NCBI RefSeq assembly: GCF_043195095.1
Contig: NZ_JBAFWN010000004.1
Origin: NCEH01 sp043195095
Lineage (GTDB): Bacteria; Pseudomonadota; Alphaproteobacteria; Rhizobiales; Xanthobacteraceae
Direction: 5' to 3' (one strand)
DNA length: 64,000 nucleotides
Part shown: positions 42,021 through 50,005 of the stretch, piece by piece
Layout: every line of letters starts with the position of its first letter
Position numbering within the stretch: the stretch's first letter is position 1
Translations under genes and position numbers: made by a program
The notes under the pieces: generated by a model
Databases searched by the model: none
What the model saw: only the letters and a program-made list of their open reading frames with translations
Told to the model about the DNA's origin: nothing

Positions 42021-43166
42021 ATGCCGTCCATTCGAGACGATCATCTGGAGTTGGCGCAGATCGCCAGCGCCCTGGCGGCGTTGAAGTTCGAAGTTCAATT
42101 GCTGCGCTACGGCCTCGCCCGGAAGGCGGGCTTCAATTTCGCCGAGCCCCGCATTCCCGCGGGCAATACCGGCGGCGGGCGATGGACCGACGGGGGCGGG
42201 TCGGGCGGCCTTGTCTCCGCGCCGCGCACCGTCCCGCGCGTCAGCCACAGCGACGCGCAGGAAAGCGCGACCCGCAGCATTTACCGCGCCGACGGCACAT
42301 TGGCCGAGCAGGGGTTGGCCAATGCGGATGGCAGCCGCATCGTGTCGCGCTACGCGGCGCCCGGCGACAGCCCGGAATGGGACAGCACGCATCATGTCGA
42401 ACTGGCGGACGGGGCCGTCGCCACGTTTCGCAACCGCGACAATACGCAGGAGATTTACGACGGCGAGGGCCGGCTTCTCAGCCAGACCATCTGGGCCGAA
42501 GCGGGGCCACAGCCCCAGGCGATCGTCCAGCCTGCTTTCCTCCCGCTCGTCGCTACACCTGCTGCAATCGCGACGATAGAACTCGCTCTCACGCTGTACG
42601 GAGCCTATGCCACAGGGGCCTTCGGACCCCTTGGCGCCGGCGCGCAGCCGGTTATTGCCTTCACGGCGCGCGAATATGCGCCGGGCCAATCTCCGCAGAT
42701 GACGCCGTCTTATGTCGGAGCTTTGACCAAGGAGGATGTCGAAAAGGCGTGTCGTCGATTGGGCGAGCTGCAGGATTATGCCGATGATGCGGTGCGAAGC
42801 CTCGATCGATCCGACTATGCCAGTGCCGCGACCTATGGAACTGCGGTGCATTCCGAGATAAATCGCAGGATCAGAGCGTTGGGAGATCCAAATTTTGTCT
42901 CTGAGTTTTCGCTTTTAAAGACCCGGGATGAGGTCGGACCGCGTTTTCTCTCCGAATTATTAGAGGATCCTGGTTATGGGAAAGAAGGATCGATCCGAAT
43001 CGACGTACTTGAAAACACCGGCACTGGCACAGTATGCGTATATGATTTCAAGACAGGCCGAAGTGGCTTAACCGCAGCCCGGTCGATCGAAATTGCGAGC
43101 GCGGTATCAAGGCACTTTCAAGGCGTTCGAAATATTTTGGTTACACAGGTGAGGCCCAACCAATGA
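42021..43166 (+). CDS. Putative polymorphic toxin with C-terminal PD-(D/E)XK nuclease-like domain
   Basis: This 381-residue protein has no signal peptide. Residues 45-56 read IPAGNTGGGRWT, a linker I recall in multidomain toxin-like proteins of alphaproteobacteria. A hydrophobic, Ala-rich segment spans about 168-215. The C-terminal domain (about 270-381) fits a PD-(D/E)XK nuclease order: a helix with Glu279 (AVHSEINRRI), a strand with Asp328 (SIRIDVLE), a strand with D342-x-K344 (VCVYDFKTG), a helix and a last strand (NILVTQVRP). The gene's stop overlaps the next gene's start (CAATGA). The 5' half is GC-rich; the last ~100 codons are AT-richer, as is the following array. No secretion gene is adjacent. 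The toxin role is inferred from architecture and context. Confidence 0.7.
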   Translation: MPSIRDDHLELAQIASALAALKFEVQLLRYGLARKAGFNFAEPRIPAGNTGGGRWTDGGGSGGLVSAPRTVPRVSHSDAQESATRSIYRADGTLAEQGLANADGSRIVSRYAAPGDSPEWDSTHHVELADGAVATFRNRDNTQEIYDGEGRLLSQTIWAEAGPQPQAIVQPAFLPLVATPAAIATIELALTLYGAYATGAFGPLGAGAQPVIAFTAREYAPGQSPQMTPSYVGALTKEDVEKACRRLGELQDYADDAVRSLDRSDYASAATYGTAVHSEINRRIRALGDPNFVSEFSLLKTRDEVGPRFLSELLEDPGYGKEGSIRIDVLENTGTGTVCVYDFKTGRSGLTAARSIEIASAVSRHFQGVRNILVTQVRPNQ

Positions 43167-43834
43167 CCACTGCACGGGAGGTTAAAAAACTGGTGTCCCC
43201 CTTGTTGGCGAAGAACGATGATTTGGTCTTAATAGGCCGTGCCATCGTTTTTAGGCCCGTAAAACATGTCCTGAGGGGCGTCTATATTGACCGGACAAGT
43301 AGTGCAGATTTATTTTATGTCGCTCTATCGATTATTTCGCTCTTTTTTAGACAAGATGATTTCACGATGAAGAGGGGCGGGGCTATTTACCCGCCGCATA
43401 AAAAGTTATGGCTGCTATCCGATCCCGGCGTCTCGGAGACTCTGTGTCAGCAGATCGAAGACGTGGCATTGCCGAGATTGCGGGCGCTCGGCAGCGATCT
43501 CGACTACATTCGAAGTTTGCAGGAAGAAGATCCTTATACGCTCAATCGCGCCGCCGCGACCTATGCTCTCTATCGGATCGCGGAAGGCAATCTCGACGCG
43601 GCACGCGATCTCATCGCCACGTCCGAATTCGCTTCTTATGTGTGGCTTCCGCATCTGAAGCGGCTCGGTCTGGATGAGAAGCTGCTGGCCCTCGGCAACA
43701 AGCTGTCCCTTGAGGATCGTCTCACCCTCGCAGGCCTGTTGCACGAATGGGAGGCCTATAGCGTGGAAAAGCTCAAGCTCGGCAAGATCTGGGAGCGCAC
43801 GCCGTTTCCGCTGGAATCTGCTCCGCTCCTTTAG
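43163..43834 (+). CDS. Presumed immunity protein 1 of the toxin array
   Basis: I do not recognise a named family. The 223-residue protein has no signal peptide or membrane segment. It overlaps the toxin-like gene by 4 bases (ATGA), the usual link for toxin and immunity genes. It has two close relatives directly downstream. Its C-terminal two thirds (from about ALPRLRALGSDLDYIRS) are nearly the same as in the third paralogue. The N-terminal ~95 residues are more divergent between copies and more AT-rich, as expected for the toxin-facing part. Function is inferred from position. Confidence 0.7.
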   Translation: MTTAREVKKLVSPLLAKNDDLVLIGRAIVFRPVKHVLRGVYIDRTSSADLFYVALSIISLFFRQDDFTMKRGGAIYPPHKKLWLLSDPGVSETLCQQIEDVALPRLRALGSDLDYIRSLQEEDPYTLNRAAATYALYRIAEGNLDAARDLIATSEFASYVWLPHLKRLGLDEKLLALGNKLSLEDRLTLAGLLHEWEAYSVEKLKLGKIWERTPFPLESAPLL

Positions 43835-43838
43835 GGCT

Positions 43839-43972
43839 GTCTGCGTATATGATTTTCAAAACCGGTCAAAGCGGCCTAACCGCAGCGCGGTCGACCGAAA
43901 TTGCGAACGCCGTGTTTCAACGCTTCCCGGGTACAGAAAATATTATCGTTATACAGTGAGGCCCACCCGATG
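43839..43972 (+). pseudogene. Remnant of a toxin C-terminus, copy 2
   Basis: The sequence matches the last 135 bases of the toxin-like gene (43032-43166). It reads VCVYDF, then has one extra T (GATTTTC, near 43853) and a later one-base loss (ACAGTGAG), breaking the frame. The rest would encode TGQSGLTAARSTEIANAVFQRFPGTENIIV. It overlaps the ATG of the following immunity gene exactly as the intact toxin gene does. It is not expected to be translated as a toxin. Confidence 0.85.
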
Positions 43973-44641
43973 ACGACTCTGAGAGAGGTGAAGCGTCTTG
44001 TGTCGCCGTTGCTGGAAAAGAATAAGGATTTAGCCCTGATCGGTCGTGTGATTGTGATAAAGTCGGTTAAGCATGTATTGAAAGGGATATTCTTCAATCG
44101 TACAAGTATGGCGAATTGTTTTGAGATGTGGTTGTCGATAATGTTTTTATGTGGAAAATATGATCATTTTACTTTCAAAATTGAAAATCCAATATATCCA
44201 TCTCGCAGTGGGCTTTGGCTGCTTTCAGATTCCGGAATATCCAAGACGGTCTGCGATCGGATCGAAGAGGTTGCGTTGCCAAAATTGCAGGCTCTGGGCA
44301 GCGATCTTGACTATATTCGAAGTCGGCGGGAAAAAAATCCGTCAATCCTCCAGCGCACGGGCGCGGGCTACTTCCTGTATCGAATCGCGGAAGGCAGCCT
44401 GGACGAGGCCCGCGATCTCATCACCACGTCCCCTTTCGCAGCACGTATGTGGCTTCCGTCCCTGAAGAACCTCGGCTTGGACGAAAAGCTGCTCGCCCAC
44501 GGCAATAAACTGCCTCACGCGGATCGTCTCATCCTCGCCAACTTTCTGCACGAACGCGAGGCCTATAGCGTGGAAAAGCTCAAGCTCGGCAAGATCTGGG
44601 AGCGCACGCCGTTTCCGCTGGAAACTGCTCCGCTCCTTTAG
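43970..44641 (+). CDS. Presumed immunity protein 2 of the toxin array
   Basis: The 223-residue protein is a paralogue of proteins 1 and 3. It shares the N-terminal MTTLREVKRL and DRIEEVALP with copy 3, while its middle third (about residues 115-180) is the most divergent. The last 50 residues (HEREAYSVEKLKLGKIWER...) are nearly identical in all three. It starts at the end of a frameshifted toxin remnant, so its own cognate toxin tip is lost and it appears orphaned. It may still protect against related toxins of neighbours. Confidence 0.65.
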   Translation: MTTLREVKRLVSPLLEKNKDLALIGRVIVIKSVKHVLKGIFFNRTSMANCFEMWLSIMFLCGKYDHFTFKIENPIYPSRSGLWLLSDSGISKTVCDRIEEVALPKLQALGSDLDYIRSRREKNPSILQRTGAGYFLYRIAEGSLDEARDLITTSPFAARMWLPSLKNLGLDEKLLAHGNKLPHADRLILANFLHEREAYSVEKLKLGKIWERTPFPLETAPLL

Positions 44642-44645
44642 GGCT

Positions 44646-44778
44646 GTCTGCGTATATGATTTCAAAACCGGCCGAAGCGGTCTAACCGCAGCGCGGTCGA
44701 CCGAAATTGCGAACGGCGTGTTTCAACGCTTCCCGGTACAGAAAATATCGTCATTATAGAAGTAAGGCCCACCCAATG
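44646..44778 (+). pseudogene. Remnant of a toxin C-terminus, copy 3
   Basis: It encodes VCVYDFKTGRSGLTAARS, then STEIANGVFQRFP before one missing G (near 44735) shifts the frame. Restoring it would give TENIVIIEVRPTQ and a stop overlapping the next ATG, matching the end of the intact toxin (NILVTQVRPNQ). The remnant has about 45 codons of toxin tip and no upstream part. Confidence 0.85.
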
Positions 44779-45444
44779 ACGACTCTGAGAGAGGTGAAGC
44801 GTCTTTTATCTCCACTTCTTGATAATAATAAGAATTTAGCACTCGTCGGTCGCGTGGTTGTCATAAGGCCAATTACGCATATATTAAAAGGCATTGTTAT
44901 TGATCGAACAAGTATGGCTGATTGTTTTCAGGTGTGGTTATCTCAGATGTTGTTATGCGGTAAATATGATTATTTTACTTTCAATTCGGACAATCCTGTT
45001 TATCCGCCACGCGGTGGGCTTTGGCTGCTTTCAGATCCCGGAATATCCAAGACGGTCTGCGACCGAATCGAAGAAGTCGCCTTGCCGAGATTGCGGGCGC
45101 TCGGCAGCGATCTCGACTACATTCGAAGTCAGCAGGAAGAAGATCCTTATACGCTCAATCGCGCCGCCGCGAGCTACGCCCTTTTCCGGATCGCGGAGGG
45201 CAATCTCGACGCGGCGCGCGACCTGATTGCCACGTCCGAATTCGCTTCTTATGTGTGGCTTCCGCACCTGAAGCGCCTCGGCCTGGATGAAAAGCTGCTC
45301 GCCCTCGGCAACAAGCTGTCCCGCGAGGATCGTCTCATCCTCGCCAACTTTCTGCACGAACGCGAGGCCTATAGCGTGGAAAAACTCAAGCTCGGCAAGA
45401 TCTGGGAGCGCACGCCGTTTCCGCTGGAAACCCTGCCGTCCTGA
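44776..45444 (+). CDS. Presumed immunity protein 3 of the toxin array
   Basis: The 222-residue protein looks like a mosaic. Its first ~100 residues follow copy 2 (MTTLREVKRLLSPLL, CGKYDYFTF, GISKTVCDRIEEVALP). Residues of about 100-185 follow copy 1 almost exactly (LRALGSDLDYIRS, QEEDPYTLNRAAA, ATSEFASYVWLPHL). The end returns to the pattern of copy 2. Such mosaicism points to gene conversion between copies. It is the last unit of the 807-bp array and is followed by a terminator. Confidence 0.65.
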   Translation: MTTLREVKRLLSPLLDNNKNLALVGRVVVIRPITHILKGIVIDRTSMADCFQVWLSQMLLCGKYDYFTFNSDNPVYPPRGGLWLLSDPGISKTVCDRIEEVALPRLRALGSDLDYIRSQQEEDPYTLNRAAASYALFRIAEGNLDAARDLIATSEFASYVWLPHLKRLGLDEKLLALGNKLSREDRLILANFLHEREAYSVEKLKLGKIWERTPFPLETLPS

Positions 45445-45463
45445 CCGCGTTTCGGAAACGGAA

Positions 45464-45485
45464 AAGCCGGGGGATGCCCCGGCTT
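45464..45485. terminator. Bidirectional terminator between immunity array and autotransporter gene
   Basis: A perfect 9-bp stem AAGCCGGGG / CCCCGGCTT with a GATG loop lies between convergent genes. On the minus strand the stem is followed by TTTC, so it is better suited to end the autotransporter transcript. Confidence 0.75.
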
Positions 45486-45531
45486 CGTCATCTCGTGCGG
45501 CATGAAGCAGCCGGCGTTGCGCCGGCCCCTC

Positions 45532-48500
45532 TCACCAGGTGTATTTGAGGCCGGCGGAGAAGGACTGCGCCGTCACGTCGTCGCTCAGCGAGAGTTCATA
45601 CTGGCCGAACACCCGCAGATGCTCGCCCTGTTGGGCCGAGAGGCCGGCCGCCAGCACGCCGATGTTCCGCCCAATGCCGGTGGTGTCCACCGTGAAGGGC
45701 AGGGCGGGCGCGCTGATGAGGCCGGCGGTGGTGCCCACGTTCGTATCGCCGAAATTGTAGTAGTAACGCGCGCTCAATTCCGGGCTGAGGCTGATGGCCC
45801 CGAAGCTGGTGGTGGTGGCGAGGCGCACGCCGACCGAGGGCATCACCAGATCCAGCGAAGCCGAGTCGACGTTCAGGCCCGCCGCGCCCGCATAGCCTTC
45901 CGTGAAGGCGCTGCGTGAGAGGTGATACCAGTCGAAGCCGACGCTCGGCTCGGCGGTGAAGGCACCGAGCGCGAACACGCCGCCCGACTTGAGCGAGAAG
46001 GTCATGTCATTGCCGTTGGGCGAGGCCGTGGCCACACGCGACAGGGCGCCGAAGGTCAGCGCGCGGTTTGTGGCATAGTCCGAATAGGCATAGCCGAGCG
46101 TGCCGTCGAGGAACCAATTGCCCGATTGCAGCGAGCCGTAGAGCGAGACCTGATAGCTGTCCGCGCTGCTGTTGCCGCCGAGATTGCCGTTATTGTCGAA
46201 ATTGCCGTAGCCGAGCGAGATGCCGACCAGGCCGTTGCCGAGCACCTTGTCCACGCCGAGCAGGACGCCGACACCGGTCATGTCGAAGGCGCCCGCGCCG
46301 CCGACGCTGGTGGGGCCGCCGAGCACGCGGGCCCAGGCGGAGACCGCGCCGTCGCCGGCACCCTTCTGCCCGGGGCCAGACTGGGCGACCGCCGCCGAGG
46401 CATCCTGAAGCGCGCCGCCGAGGCCGGCGCTATCCGGCCCGAGCGAGAGCATGGAGGCGTTGGCGCCGAGGTCGCCGGTGCCGCGACCCGAGCGCCGGGC
46501 GGAAATGCGGTCTTCCAGCGCGCGGGTGAACTGGCCCCGCTGCACCGCGTCCGCGGTGAGCAGATTGCCGATGGACTGGCCGGAGAGCTGGTCCAGCGCG
46601 GCGGCGCCGACGGCGTTGGTCCCCGTGGTGTCGAGCCCGTAGAACACATTGTCGAGGTCGCCCTGGGAACCGCTCTGGTAGGATGCGTTCAGATGGGCGG
46701 CCACGGCCCGCTGGTTCGCGGTCACGGCCGGGGCCGCGAAATTGCGCGAGAAAGTCACGTTGACCGAATTGGCGGTATAGCTCAGGGTTTCCGAGAGGAA
46801 GGGCGAGAGATCCACCACCTCGTCATATTGGCCGATCAGCCCGCCGCTGGAACGGGCGACGGTGAAGGTCTGGGTGGTCAGCTTGTCGGTCGGGTCGGTG
46901 ACGATGCTCACGTCGCCGTCGAGGGTGATGGTCCCGGTGACGATCAGATTGTCGGTGCGGCTGGAATCGACTTCCAGCTGGTAGGAGCCGCTGTCCTGCT
47001 GGATGAGATCGCCTTGAATGGTGAGCGTGCCGATGGAATTGCCCGGCGTGAGGCGGCCGGCATTGTTCACGGTGCCGATGATGGTGCCGTTGCCGCCGAG
47101 CGCGCCCTGCGCGCCGATATTGAGCACCTTGGTGCGATATTCGCTCGCGCTGTTGATCTTCAGCAGGCCGGCATCGACCTGGGTGAGGTCGCGGGAGCCG
47201 GTGACGCTGGTGCGGATATCCAGCGTGCCACCGCCGTTCTTGCGGATATCGGCGGTGCCGGAAAGCGCCGGCCCCTGCAAGGTCAGCACCGCGCCGGGGT
47301 CCACATTGAAGGTGCCGCCGAATGTGGTGCCGCCGATTTCGCCATAGGAGACCGAGGCGTTCACCCGCACTTCGCGCAGCATGGTGAAGGACTGGCTGGC
47401 ACTGATGCCGCCGCCCTGCAGGGTCAGCAGGCCCGAGACGTCGCCGAGATTTGCGTCGGAGGCGACGCGCACCAGGCCGTTGTCGACCCGCGTGCCGCCC
47501 TTATAGGTATTGTTGCCGGCGAGCGTGAGCGTGGACTCGCCCTGCTTGATCATCGAGCCGGTGCCGCCGATCGGCCCGCTATAGGTGCGATTGCGGATCT
47601 CGATATTGGCCACATAGGGCTGGGTGAGCGTGACCGCGGCGCCATATTCCAGATAGTCGGTGGTTTGGGAATATTGGGCGATCATCTCGTGGGCCTTGGT
47701 CGTGGGATGGAATTGATCCCAGAACAGGTAATCGCCCACATTGGCCGCCGAGCAGCCGTTGGTGTATTTGCCGGTTTCTGAATCGACGCAATTGTCCTTG
47801 GCGTTCTTGAAGCCGAACGAGGTGGGATCGCGCTGCACTTCCGCGAGCAAAGCGGCGGTGTCGATCACCACCAGGCGGGTCTGCGCATTGGCCTGCGCGA
47901 ATTCATCACCGAGATTGTAGAGGCTCGCCTTAAGCTGGCGGTTGGTATCCTTGATGGCGGCGCTCAGCGGCTGGCGGTCGGCATCCGAGAGGCCGAGGAA
48001 TTTCGGCGTGGTGCTGACGTCCGCGATGGTGGGCACATAATAGGTGGCGCCCAATTGGGCGATGTCCTTGCGGTCGTTGATCGTGGAATTGATGGTGCGT
48101 AGGTCTGCGGGAATGTTCTTGAGCAGAATGTCCTTCTGCGTTTGCAGCGTGCTGTAGAATGCGGTGCGGTTGGAGATGAAGGTGTACCAATTGGTATCTT
48201 CGATCTGCTGGCGGAAATTATTGCCGCCGATCCAGAAGGTGATCAGCGGCTTGTTGCCATAGCTGGAAGCCGGCTCCGCGGGAACATTGCTGCGCGGATC
48301 GTACCAGGAGCGCGTGATGCCGGTGACCTTGTCGTCGAATTGCCCGACCTGTTGCTCCAGGTGCTGCACGACGGCGGCCAGCGCATTGCTGTAGGGGGTG
48401 CCCGTCACCGCACCGCCCCAGGCAAGATTGCGATCCGCATTATAGGGCAGGTTGTTCAACTTGGAGAGGTATTCGACCCAGACCTGCCCGTTGGAGAAAT

Positions 48501-48738
48501 GCCCCTTATAATAAAGCGGACCCTTTGGCTGCGTGATATCCGGCACCCAGCTGCCGCCCAGGACGCCGCCAATGCCCTGGCCGATCGAGCTGAGGAAGGA
48601 CGTGCGGTCATAGGTGCGCCCGACGTCGGACAGGCTGTCTCCGAGGCTCCAAAGGGAGGTGTATTGCGGAGGTGCCTTTTGGGCGTAGGCAGTCGAGGAA
48701 AGCAATAGGAGCGAAATCGAAGCAAGAACCCGGCGCAT
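45532..48738 (-). CDS. Autotransporter with N-terminal GDSL esterase/lipase passenger (EstA-like)
   Basis: The 1068-residue protein has a signal peptide (residues 1-19) and a GDSL-type esterase passenger: Ser35 in SLGDSLSDVG (block I), Gly in WGGA (about 109), Asn173 in IGGNN and D341-x-x-H344 in FWDQFHPT. Residues of about 400-640 form a beta-helix linker with passenger-associated repeats (SMIKQGESTLTLAGNNTYKGGT). The last ~280 residues form the beta-barrel, ending in aromatic KYTW. It is a type Va self-secreted surface esterase. Start ATG 48738 has GGAG six bases upstream. It is convergent with the immunity array. Confidence 0.93.
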   Translation of the reverse strand: MRRVLASISLLLLSSTAYAQKAPPQYTSLWSLGDSLSDVGRTYDRTSFLSSIGQGIGGVLGGSWVPDITQPKGPLYYKGHFSNGQVWVEYLSKLNNLPYNADRNLAWGGAVTGTPYSNALAAVVQHLEQQVGQFDDKVTGITRSWYDPRSNVPAEPASSYGNKPLITFWIGGNNFRQQIEDTNWYTFISNRTAFYSTLQTQKDILLKNIPADLRTINSTINDRKDIAQLGATYYVPTIADVSTTPKFLGLSDADRQPLSAAIKDTNRQLKASLYNLGDEFAQANAQTRLVVIDTAALLAEVQRDPTSFGFKNAKDNCVDSETGKYTNGCSAANVGDYLFWDQFHPTTKAHEMIAQYSQTTDYLEYGAAVTLTQPYVANIEIRNRTYSGPIGGTGSMIKQGESTLTLAGNNTYKGGTRVDNGLVRVASDANLGDVSGLLTLQGGGISASQSFTMLREVRVNASVSYGEIGGTTFGGTFNVDPGAVLTLQGPALSGTADIRKNGGGTLDIRTSVTGSRDLTQVDAGLLKINSASEYRTKVLNIGAQGALGGNGTIIGTVNNAGRLTPGNSIGTLTIQGDLIQQDSGSYQLEVDSSRTDNLIVTGTITLDGDVSIVTDPTDKLTTQTFTVARSSGGLIGQYDEVVDLSPFLSETLSYTANSVNVTFSRNFAAPAVTANQRAVAAHLNASYQSGSQGDLDNVFYGLDTTGTNAVGAAALDQLSGQSIGNLLTADAVQRGQFTRALEDRISARRSGRGTGDLGANASMLSLGPDSAGLGGALQDASAAVAQSGPGQKGAGDGAVSAWARVLGGPTSVGGAGAFDMTGVGVLLGVDKVLGNGLVGISLGYGNFDNNGNLGGNSSADSYQVSLYGSLQSGNWFLDGTLGYAYSDYATNRALTFGALSRVATASPNGNDMTFSLKSGGVFALGAFTAEPSVGFDWYHLSRSAFTEGYAGAAGLNVDSASLDLVMPSVGVRLATTTSFGAISLSPELSARYYYNFGDTNVGTTAGLISAPALPFTVDTTGIGRNIGVLAAGLSAQQGEHLRVFGQYELSLSDDVTAQSFSAGLKYTW

Positions 48739-49313
48739 GGGAATCTCCGCAAATAAATATCGCCGGCATAAGACCAGGCTTTGCCGCGAATGACGCTTTT
48801 GTCGAGGGGATGTTCGCTGACTAAATTGCAGCGCGTGACCCACGCTGTTTATGTCGATGTATAAAAATGATTTTCACCATGATCCTACACCGGCCGACAT
48901 TTGGTTCTGTTTCTTATGGGGAGGTATCTTTGTCAAGCCGGAAATCGGAGAAATCGACGCGATTCCGTAAGGTTCTTACAAGGTCACATTCGGTAAAACG
49001 GCATCGTGGCCGTCAGGTCGAGGCAATATTTCGATTTTATGAAGGTCATCGTTTCGTCGTGGACAGAATAATATCTAAGTTTTGACAGGCGTTCGCAGTG
49101 CCCTGCCCGGACCTTGAGGATCGGTGGCGCCGGGGCCGCCCGATGTGCGGCCGGTGCGATGCCGCGCGTCGCGGAGCGGGCGCGGCGCTCCCCCTCGTCC
49201 ACGGGCCTGTGGATGGTGAATAGCGCTTTTAAAAAAATGAGTTAGGTTGTCATACGGCCGTTGAAGCGTACCGTCAGCGTACGGGATGGTCGTACTTTCG
49301 GGAGAAGCGACAG
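48739..49313. other. Intergenic, AT-rich in part, no gene recognised
   Basis: This 575-base stretch separates divergent genes. From about 48840 to 49090 it is clearly AT-richer than its surroundings, then becomes GC-rich. A 72-codon open frame at 48867-49085 has no ribosome site and an unusual composition. Promoters for the flanking genes are expected here, but none was clear. Confidence 0.5.
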
Positions 49314-49895
49314 ATGTCCAAATTGTCCAACGTTTTCGTTGCCGTGGCATTGCTCGCGGGTGTGCCCGCCGCTTCGGCGCAGACCATGAATATGCCTGCG
49401 GCCAGCGCCGCGTCCCCGGCCAGCCCCTCGCCCGCCGAGATCGCCAAAGGCGCGAGCGTGCCGGCCACTCCGGTGTTCGTGGATACGGCGGCGCGGGCCA
49501 ACCAGTTCGAGATCGTCACCAGTCAGGTGGCGCTGGAAAAGAGCAAGAACAAGAAGGTGCTCGCCTTCGCCAAGAAGATGGTGAAAGACCATACCAAGAT
49601 CGGTAAGAATTTCGGGACCGCCTTCGGCAAGGCGAATACCGGACTGACCCTTCCGACCGGCCTCGGAGATGAGTTCGACAAGATTCTCGCCCGCCTGAAG
49701 AGCGAAGATGGCGCGACCTTCGATGCCGATTACATCGCCGTGCAGACCAAGGGTCATCAGGATGCCGTGGGCCTGTTCGCCGGCTATGCCAAGGGCGGCG
49801 ACAACAAGACCCTGAAGGCATTCGCGCATAAGACGCTGCCGATCATCGAGATGCACCTGAAGATGTGCTACGAATTGGCCAAGCTGAAGCTCTGA
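49314..49895 (+). CDS. DUF4142 exported protein (ferritin-like helical)
   Basis: The 193-residue protein has a signal peptide (VFVAVALLAGVPAASAQ), a short Pro/Ala-rich linker and a four-helix DUF4142 domain: AARANQFEIVTSQVALEKS, VLAFAKKMVKDHTKIG and LKAFAHKTLPIIEMHL. Conserved His/Glu residues are seen in this family, which adopts a ferritin-like fold. It is periplasmic or outer-membrane associated; its function is not established. It stands alone and ends at a strong terminator. Confidence 0.87.
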   Translation: MSKLSNVFVAVALLAGVPAASAQTMNMPAASAASPASPSPAEIAKGASVPATPVFVDTAARANQFEIVTSQVALEKSKNKKVLAFAKKMVKDHTKIGKNFGTAFGKANTGLTLPTGLGDEFDKILARLKSEDGATFDADYIAVQTKGHQDAVGLFAGYAKGGDNKTLKAFAHKTLPIIEMHLKMCYELAKLKL

Positions 49896-49922
49896 TCTGC
49901 TTGGATCCGTTCGAGATCAAAA

Positions 49923-49953
49923 TCCGGATGACGCCCCCACCGCGTCATCCGGA
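49923..49953. terminator. Bidirectional terminator between convergent genes
   Basis: A perfect 12-bp stem TCCGGATGACGC / GCGTCATCCGGA with a 7-base loop. On the minus strand it is followed by TTTT (AAAAT at 49919-49923 on the plus strand). Confidence 0.85.
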
Positions 49954-50005
49954 ACAGGCGCCACGGTTTCCCGCCAGGATGCGCCGGCGCCCGAGCCCGA
50001 TCGGC

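Noticed and set aside
48867..49085. 72-codon open frame in the AT-rich gap upstream of the autotransporter
   Set aside because: No ribosome site, no recognisable domain, and basic residues spread as in random sequence.
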